NCBI GenBank assembly: GCA_050954285.1
Contig: JBPBPL010000007.1
Span: 1 to 64,000 of the forward strand
Length of the DNA stretch: 64,000 nt
Reading direction: 5' to 3'
Source: Mucilaginibacter_A sp050954285
Lineage (GTDB): Bacteria > Bacteroidota > Bacteroidia > Sphingobacteriales > Sphingobacteriaceae
The stretch's first letter is position 1, and each line of letters opens with the position of its first letter. Under the pieces are notes generated by a model. That model saw nothing but the letters and a program-made list of their open reading frames with translations. It was not told the DNA's origin and made no database searches. The translations under genes were made by a program, and so were the position numbers. This document shows positions 59,149 through 64,000 of the stretch, piece after piece.

Positions 59149-59610
59149 ATGAAAAAAGCAATCTTTTCTATAGCCGTTCTTTTTAGTGCGCTAACTGTTT
59201 CTGCCCAAACCAGCACAAAGCCTCAGCCAGGTGCGCAAAGCATCGCTCCAAAAGGTAAAATTTATGGTGAAAAAGTAGATGTAAAAACAGCACATCCTAT
59301 TGGCGATCTGGCAAAATATATGGGTACAAGGCCATCTATCACTTCAACTATTACTGCAAAAGTGACGGAAGTGATGAAGAACGGCGAATCATTAACCGTA
59401 AAAGACAATACTGGAAAAATGGTTCCTGTGCGTTTTGCAAAAATCGGTTATAAATTTCCTCAGGATTTAGTTGGAAAAACCATCTTGATCGATGGTGTAA
59501 TTTCTAAACAAATGACTTCAACCGAAAGCACGCCGCAAGGAAATAACAAAGGAAGTAACACTGCAGGCGGCTATGCAATTGCCGCAAAGGGTGTTCAGCT
59601 GATGAACTAA
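59149..59610 (+). CDS. DUF4920-like secreted protein
   Basis: The product is 153 residues from the ATG at 59149 (MKKAIFSIAVLFSALTVSAQ, signal peptide); a TTG at 59134 is possible. The segment KGKIYGEKVDVKTAHPIGDLAKYM ... AKVTEVMKNGESLTVKDNTGKMVPVRFAKIGYKFPQDLVGKTILIDGVI fits DUF4920. The usual Cys-rich KGCWM motif of that family is missing, replaced by NGESLTV. The function is unknown; it is probably periplasmic. A repeat core (59282-59292) lies in the coding sequence. Confidence 0.78.
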   Translation: MKKAIFSIAVLFSALTVSAQTSTKPQPGAQSIAPKGKIYGEKVDVKTAHPIGDLAKYMGTRPSITSTITAKVTEVMKNGESLTVKDNTGKMVPVRFAKIGYKFPQDLVGKTILIDGVISKQMTSTESTPQGNNKGSNTAGGYAIAAKGVQLMN

Positions 59611-59632
59611 ACGGATGCTTCTTTAATCAAAC

Positions 59633-59668
59633 AAAAATCCACGTCTGAATGAACAGACGTGGATTTTT
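59633..59668. terminator. Bidirectional terminator between DUF4920 and carB genes
   Basis: AAAAATCCACGTCTG (59633-59647) pairs perfectly with CAGACGTGGATTTTT (59654-59668) around a 6-nt loop. Both ends carry A/T runs, so it can terminate transcripts from both sides. A repeat copy (core 59676-59686) lies next to it. Confidence 0.9.
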
Positions 59669-59689
59669 TATGTGCTAAAAACAGTATCG

Positions 59690-62506
59690 TTATTTACTTA
59701 GATACATCGATTTTTCTTTGTATAGATGACGGAAATATGGGTCTTCCAGATCGCGGATAAAACGAATAGCTTCTCCGGTTGATTTCATTTCCGGTCCTAA
59801 TTCCTTGTTAACTTCCGGAAATTTATCAAAAGAGAAAACAGGTTCTTTAATAGCATAACCAATCAATTTTCGTTCAATCGTAAAATCTTTCAGCATGTTT
59901 GCTCCCAGCATAATTTTCGCTGCGATGTTGATGTAAGGCACATCATAAGCTTTGGCAATAAACGGAACCGTTCGCGAAGCGCGCGGATTGGCTTCAATTA
60001 CATAAACTTCTTCATTTTTTATGGCGAACTGAATGTTAAGTAAACCGATCACGTTCAATGCTTTGGAGATTTTTATGGTATGTTCTTCCATCTGCTTGAT
60101 CACGTTTTCAGATAAATTAAACGGTGGTAAAACAGCACTCGAATCACCGGAATGAATACCGGCAGGTTCAATATGTTCCATCAAACCGATGATATGCACC
60201 TCTTCGCCATCACCAATCGAATCTGATTCTGCTTCTTCTGCACGATCCAGGAAATGATCAATTAAAACACGGTTTCCGGGTAAATTTTTAAGCAGATTAA
60301 CAACTGCTTTTTCCAGGTCTTCATCATTGATCACGATACTCATACCTTGTCCGCCCAAAACATAACTCGGCCGAACCAGAACCGGATAACCAACCTGATG
60401 CGCAACAACCAGTGCTTCTTCCGCACTTTCAGCAACGCCATATTTTGGATAAGGAATGCCCAGCTCTTTTAAAAGATCAGAAAAACGGCCGCGGTCTTCG
60501 GCAATATCCATATTATCGTAAGATGTCCCGATAATTTTAACACCAATTTCATGCAGCTTTTCAGCCATTTTCAAAGCTGTTTGTCCGCCCAGCTGAACGA
60601 TCACGCCTTCTGGTTTTTCCAGTTCGATAATTTCCCGCACGTGTTCCCAGAAAACAGGCTCGAAATATAGCTTATCGGCCATGTTAAAATCGGTAGAAAC
60701 TGTTTCCGGGTTACAGTTAATCATGATGGATTCGTAACCGCATTCTTTTGCAGCCAGTAAACCATGCACGCAACTGTAATCAAACTCAATTCCCTGACCA
60801 ATTCTATTTGGCCCAGAACCTAAAACGATAATCTTTTTCTTGTCGGAAACAACAGATTCGTTTTCGCCTTCGTAAGTAGAATAATAATAAGGCGTTTTGG
60901 CCTGAAACTCTGCAGCGCAGGTATCAACCATTTTATAAACGCGGTGCAAGCCGAGTTCTTTGCGGCGCTGGTAAACGTCTTCCTCGGTTACATGCTGTAA
61001 AACATAAGCAATTTGTGCATCAGAAAACCCTTTTTGTTTTAGGGTGAAGAAGAAATCTCTCGGAATATTATTTAAAGAGTAACGTCGAAGTTCAATTTCC
61101 AGATTTACTACTTCCTGGATTTGGTTCAAAAACCAGCGGTCAATTTTAGTTACTTTACGAACAGATTCTATCGGCACGCCCAAACTTAAAGCATCGTAAA
61201 TATGGAATAATCTGTCCCAGCTTGGATGTTCCAGACTGTACATAATTTCATCCAGGTTTCTGCTTTGTCTTCCATCAGCACCTAAACCAGCGCGGCCGAT
61301 TTCCAGGCTTTGGCAAGCTTTCTGTAACGCTTCAATAAAGCTACGGCCAATGCCCATTACTTCGCCTACAGATTTCATTTGTAAACCAAGTTCTTTATTA
61401 GCACCTTTAAATTTATCAAAATTCCAGCGCGGAATTTTTACAATTACATAATCCAGTGTTGGTTCAAAGTAGGCAGAAGTGGTTTTGGTGATCTGGTTTT
61501 GCAGTTCATCTAAATTAAAACCAATGGCTAATTTAGCTGCAATTTTAGCAATCGGATAACCGGTTGCTTTAGAAGCCAAAGCAGATGAACGCGAAACACG
61601 TGGGTTGATTTCGATCGCAATAATATCATCGTTTGCCGGATTAACCGAAAACTGCACGTTGCAACCGCCCGCAAAATTGCCAATGGCACGCATCATTTTA
61701 ATTGCCTGGTTGCGCATTTCCTGGTAAGCGCGATCGCTTAAAGTCATTGCTGGCGCAACCGTGATCGAATCGCCGGTGTGGATACCCATCGGATCAAAAT
61801 TCTCGATGGAACAGATGATAATCACGTTGTCGCGGTTATCACGCAGCAGTTCCAGCTCAAATTCTTTCCAGCCAATAACCGCTTTCTCCACTAAAACTTC
61901 ATGCGTTGGCGAGGCTTGCAAACCGCGACTTAAAGCGGCATCAAATTCTTCTTTTTTATGCACGAAACCGCCGCCGCTTCCACCCAAAGTATAACTCGGA
62001 CGGATTACCAGCGGAAAACCAATTAACTGCGCGGCCTCTTTTCCTTCCAAAAATGAGTTGGCAATTTTTGAGGGTGCTACGCCCACGCCGATATCCACCA
62101 TTAACTGGCGAAATTCTTCACGGTTTTCGGTTTTTTCAATAGCCGCAATATCAACACCAATAATTTTTACGCCGTATTTTTGCCAGATGCCGCGTTCTTC
62201 GGCTTCTTTGCAGAGGTTTAGAGCCGTTTGGCCGCCCATGGTTGGCAGCACGGCATCCAGTTTTCGTTCCTGTAAAATTTGTTCCAAGCTGTCGCAGTTT
62301 AGCGGAAGCAGGTAAACATGATCGGCAATTACTTTATCCGTCATGATCGTAGCCGGATTACTGTTGATGATCGAAACTTCAATACCTTCTTCTTTTAAAG
62401 AAAGTGAAGCTTGTGAGCCGGCATAATCAAATTCGCAGGCCTGGCCGATCACGATGGGGCCGGAACCGATAATTAAAACCGAATTGATGGAAGTGTTTCT
62501 GGGCAT
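59690..62506 (-). CDS. carB: Carbamoyl-phosphate synthase large chain (without C-terminal regulatory domain)
   Basis: The 938-residue product has the two carboxyphosphate/carbamate ATP-grasp halves: LIIGSGPIVIGQACEFDYAGSQA with RPSYTLGGSGGGFVH in the first, and VLGSGPNRIGQGIEFDYSCVH with RPSYVLGGQGMSIVI in the second. It ends LEDPYFRHLYKEKSMYLSK, about 130 residues short of E. coli CarB; the MGS-like allosteric domain is missing. The reading frame ends cleanly at a stop codon. It makes carbamoyl phosphate for arginine and pyrimidines with CarA, which is not in the window. Confidence 0.95.
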   Translation of the reverse strand: MPRNTSINSVLIIGSGPIVIGQACEFDYAGSQASLSLKEEGIEVSIINSNPATIMTDKVIADHVYLLPLNCDSLEQILQERKLDAVLPTMGGQTALNLCKEAEERGIWQKYGVKIIGVDIAAIEKTENREEFRQLMVDIGVGVAPSKIANSFLEGKEAAQLIGFPLVIRPSYTLGGSGGGFVHKKEEFDAALSRGLQASPTHEVLVEKAVIGWKEFELELLRDNRDNVIIICSIENFDPMGIHTGDSITVAPAMTLSDRAYQEMRNQAIKMMRAIGNFAGGCNVQFSVNPANDDIIAIEINPRVSRSSALASKATGYPIAKIAAKLAIGFNLDELQNQITKTTSAYFEPTLDYVIVKIPRWNFDKFKGANKELGLQMKSVGEVMGIGRSFIEALQKACQSLEIGRAGLGADGRQSRNLDEIMYSLEHPSWDRLFHIYDALSLGVPIESVRKVTKIDRWFLNQIQEVVNLEIELRRYSLNNIPRDFFFTLKQKGFSDAQIAYVLQHVTEEDVYQRRKELGLHRVYKMVDTCAAEFQAKTPYYYSTYEGENESVVSDKKKIIVLGSGPNRIGQGIEFDYSCVHGLLAAKECGYESIMINCNPETVSTDFNMADKLYFEPVFWEHVREIIELEKPEGVIVQLGGQTALKMAEKLHEIGVKIIGTSYDNMDIAEDRGRFSDLLKELGIPYPKYGVAESAEEALVVAHQVGYPVLVRPSYVLGGQGMSIVINDEDLEKAVVNLLKNLPGNRVLIDHFLDRAEEAESDSIGDGEEVHIIGLMEHIEPAGIHSGDSSAVLPPFNLSENVIKQMEEHTIKISKALNVIGLLNIQFAIKNEEVYVIEANPRASRTVPFIAKAYDVPYINIAAKIMLGANMLKDFTIERKLIGYAIKEPVFSFDKFPEVNKELGPEMKSTGEAIRFIRDLEDPYFRHLYKEKSMYLSK

Positions 62507-62640
62507 AGGGCTTTTTATGAGTAAAAAGTTATGAGTTGCGTATTCAAACGTTTAACTTAAACCAGGATTTCCTATGCAAAATGTAATGGAAAATCCCGAC
62601 TGTTTGTCGGGATGCAAAGGTAGTTTTTTTGAAAGATTTT
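62507..62640. other. Intergenic region upstream of carB
   Basis: 134 bp containing a small hairpin AATCCCGACTG / TTTGTCGGGAT near 62592-62613 (complementary CCCGAC and GTCGGG). It falls between the TonB-type gene's stop codon (62641, minus strand) and carB, so it may terminate the upstream transcript. No repeat core. Confidence 0.5.
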
Positions 62641-63624
62641 TTATCTACCAGGCAAAGTAAAATTAATAGGAACTGTATAAGCAACCTTAACCGGTACACC
62701 ATGCTGTATGCCCGGATTCCATTTTGGCGATTCACTTATTACTCTGTAGGCTTCAGCATCAATATCAGGACTAACACTTTTCAAAATTTTAATACCCGTT
62801 ATGCTTCCATCTCTCTCAATCACAAAACTTAAAATTACACGTCCTTGTATATTTCTATCTTTTGCTCCTGATGGATAACGAATATTTTGTCCAAGATAAT
62901 TACCAAAAGCACTTACACCACCCTTAAAAGTTGGCAATGCTTCTTTTACCGTATAATTTATGGTGCCGCCGTTTTCATCGGTTCTTGTGCCTTTAATAAA
63001 TTTTCCATCAGCATATTCTTCCGTGTAAAAAACTTTGCCTTTGTTCAGCGTGCCTTTCCAGGTTCCGTTTCGCTTTCCATCTTTTACATCACCTTCTTCT
63101 TCAACAAATTTGTAATCATTATCAAAAACCGCATAATGGCCATTCCCGTCTTTTACAGTTTCTGTACCGGTTGAATCATAGGCAGCCTGAACAACCTGGT
63201 TTTCGTTAAACGGCGCGTAACTGTTTTTATCAGTAGATTTTGTGTAAGAACTTATCCGGTACATTTTTCCGTTAGGATAGTAATCATAAATACGGCCAGT
63301 TGGTTGCCCTTTTTCGTAAGCGCAGATACGTTTTTTGTTTTTATTCGGATAGAAACTCACCGATTGTCCTTCTAACTTAATCGGATCAACAGCAGATGAT
63401 TTACCCGCCATTTTCATATTTCCGTTGGGATAATACTCCAGCACATTGTACAAAGCCGAACCAGAATCCGGCTTCTGCACAATCCGCGTAAAATCGGCAC
63501 TATCACGCTCAGTAACATATTTACCATTATTTTTTAAAAAATAAACGTTTTGTTTTTTTTGGGCGATGGCGTTCATCACCCAAAAACAACCGATAAAAAC
63601 AGCATAGTAAAATTTAGATTTCAT
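62641..63624 (-). CDS. TonB C-terminal domain protein with MORN-like repeats
   Basis: The 327-residue product has a signal peptide (SKFYYAVFIGCFWVMNAIAQ) rather than a long TonB anchor. A MORN-like/antitoxin-type repeat region follows (YPNGNMKMAGKSSA, YDYYPNGKMYRIS, KDGKRNGTWKG), then a TonB_C domain (NIQGRVILSFVIERDGSITGIKILKSVSPDIDAEAYRVISESPKWNPGIQHG). It resembles Bacteroidota energy-transducer TonB-like proteins, but the missing anchor makes a role in driving receptors uncertain. A repeat core at 62938-62948 encodes VKEAL. Confidence 0.82.
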   Translation of the reverse strand: MKSKFYYAVFIGCFWVMNAIAQKKQNVYFLKNNGKYVTERDSADFTRIVQKPDSGSALYNVLEYYPNGNMKMAGKSSAVDPIKLEGQSVSFYPNKNKKRICAYEKGQPTGRIYDYYPNGKMYRISSYTKSTDKNSYAPFNENQVVQAAYDSTGTETVKDGNGHYAVFDNDYKFVEEEGDVKDGKRNGTWKGTLNKGKVFYTEEYADGKFIKGTRTDENGGTINYTVKEALPTFKGGVSAFGNYLGQNIRYPSGAKDRNIQGRVILSFVIERDGSITGIKILKSVSPDIDAEAYRVISESPKWNPGIQHGVPVKVAYTVPINFTLPGR

Positions 63625-63772
63625 ATTCAGGATTTGCTTTAAATGTACATGCTGTTTTTAGCATATAAAAAATCTTTTTACTTTTTGCTTCACCATAAAT
63701 TTTACATGTTAAAAGAAGCATCGGCCTGTTAAAAAAGCTTATGTTTGGAGGAACAGAACTCAGCAAAAAGCA
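63625..63772. other. Divergent intergenic region with two repeat cores
   Basis: Contains an ACAG-type core (63650-63660, minus) and a GAAG-type core (63710-63720, plus), plus AT-rich sequence. A third core (63594-63604) lies at the start of the TonB-type gene. No clear promoter box is seen. Confidence 0.6.
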
Positions 63773-64000
63773 ATGAATTTTAAACTCTTTACCTGTTTTT
63801 CCTTCGGGATTTTTGGTTTGGCGATGCAATTAGCTTCGGCGCAGATTAAAACAGCCAATGATCCGGTTTATCAAAATTTAGATCAGTCTGTAAAACCCGG
63901 CGACAATTTTTTTGAATATGCCAATGGCGGCTGGATTAAAAAAAACCCGATTCCGGCAGCATATTCCAGCTGGGGAATTGGCAACGTGGTAAGTGAGGAT
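63773..64000 (+). CDS. M13-family metallopeptidase (partial, C-terminus outside window)
   Basis: Only the first 76 codons are present. A signal peptide (MNFKLFTCFSFGIFGLAMQLASAQ) is followed by IKTANDPVYQNLDQSVKPGD, then NFFEYANGGWIKKNPIPAAYSSWG. This is the M13 (neprilysin/PepO) N-terminal signature. The zinc-binding HExxH motif lies beyond the edge. It would be a periplasmic or secreted zinc peptidase. Confidence 0.85.
   Translation, partial: MNFKLFTCFSFGIFGLAMQLASAQIKTANDPVYQNLDQSVKPGDNFFEYANGGWIKKNPIPAAYSSWGIGNVVSED

Larger units (their letters stand above)
1453..63720. repeat. Dispersed short repeat family (64 exact 11-base cores; candidate DNA uptake sequence)
   Basis: Core TAAAAGAAGYA. 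Plus-strand starts: 1453, 8747, 12098, 12312, 14158, 16697, 24218, 25228, 26022, 26315, 30856, 31139, 34281, 37983, 40930, 42529, 52606, 58467, 63710. Minus-strand copies begin at 6037, 6383, 7899, 10984, 12052, 14008, 16017, 17638, 19162, 22760, 26284, 29694, 33302, 36827, 42485, 52635, 53002, 57452, 62938. Core TAAAAACAGYA, plus: 2394, 3001, 3677, 6511, 19807, 20302, 21187, 25164, 28642, 32957, 33125, 51326, 51827, 59282, 59676, 63594; minus: 8326, 10593, 12695, 14329, 25147, 29217, 35558, 40347, 56921, 63650. Total 64, 35 plus and 29 minus. Intergenic copies usually extend to TTTTAGGTCGATAAAA... on one side and TC on the other. Positions were found by eye, so a few may be missed. Confidence 0.85.

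Noticed and set aside
1453..63720. The repeat family as a CRISPR array or as insertion-sequence ends
   Set aside because: Spacing is irregular, there are no conserved spacers or cas genes, no transposase is seen, and target-site duplications are not evident.
1453..63720. The repeat family as Chi, KOPS or another strand-biased architecture motif
   Set aside because: Orientation is nearly balanced (35 versus 29) and copies alternate within short distances.
1453..63720. The repeat as a Bacteroidota promoter element
   Set aside because: It does not match TTTG or TAnnTTTG, occurs inside genes and after stop codons, and real -7 boxes lie elsewhere.
1..64000. tRNA, rRNA or prophage genes
   Set aside because: No cloverleaf-like sequences with CCA ends or phage structural proteins were recognised; a tRNA scan could still find one missed by eye.

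Overview
The window is a chromosomal segment of a Bacteroidota bacterium, most likely a member of the Sphingobacteriaceae (Pedobacter/Mucilaginibacter-like). The evidence is a TonB-dependent receptor with a carboxypeptidase-like N-terminal repeat, Bacteroidota-style promoters (TTTG about 16-19 bp upstream of TAnnTTTG), no clear Shine-Dalgarno sequences, IPExxxVDY-family and DUF2027/Smr proteins, and a 938-residue CarB without the C-terminal regulatory domain. I see no tRNA, rRNA, insertion sequence, prophage or CRISPR array. The genus is an inference.

Layout. 0-1.4 kb: ribosomal operon rplM-rpsI-rpsB (minus strand; rpsB runs off the edge). 1.6-4.2 kb: rarA and a phytase-like lipoprotein. 4.3-14 kb: a complete galacturonate (pectin) locus on the minus strand: GH105-type hydrolase, uxaB, uxaA, uxaC, kdgK, eda and an ExuT-like transporter, converting unsaturated galacturonides to pyruvate and glyceraldehyde-3-phosphate. 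14.4-28.7 kb: LolC/E-type permease, metallo-beta-lactamase-fold hydrolase, PAS histidine kinase, Smr protein, GT39 glycosyltransferase, LspA, CobA, M20 amidohydrolase, SMP-30-like protein, alpha/beta hydrolase and a TonB-dependent receptor with a small His/Cys-rich companion. 29-42.4 kb: housekeeping (aminotransferase, RsmI-like methyltransferase, FAD monooxygenase, miaE, nadD, gmk, yicC, rnc, fabF, acpP, pyk). 42.5-50.3 kb: a signalling and small-molecule cassette, strikingly A+T-rich over much of its length: two response regulators, a receiver-kinase hybrid, a 7TM-DISM histidine kinase, an E1-like/nitroreductase fusion (Rv1355c family) and a GNAT-fold acyltransferase-like protein. 50.4-64 kb: DPP-IV peptidase, mutY, HU, a TPR protein, a 29-residue basic ribosomal-type peptide, rng, radA, Uma2, DUF4920, carB, a TonB-type protein and the start of an M13 metallopeptidase.

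The most unusual feature is a dispersed short repeat. I located 64 exact copies by eye of an 11-base core, in two versions (TAAAAGAAGYA and TAAAAACAGYA), about one per kilobase, in both orientations. Just over half lie in, or at the edge of, the small non-coding fraction. Several form head-to-head pairs that fold into hairpins at gene ends. This density, mixed orientation and use in terminators resemble the DNA uptake sequences of Neisseria and Pasteurellaceae. I know of no such system in Bacteroidota, so this is the leading candidate for something new. The repeat is absent from 42,540 to 51,325, nearly the same interval as the A+T-rich signalling cassette, which suggests that the cassette arrived later.

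A second recurring theme is start codons placed 2-5 nt after a TAnnTTTG box (29281, 34931, 37111, 37248, 53740), which suggests leaderless transcripts.
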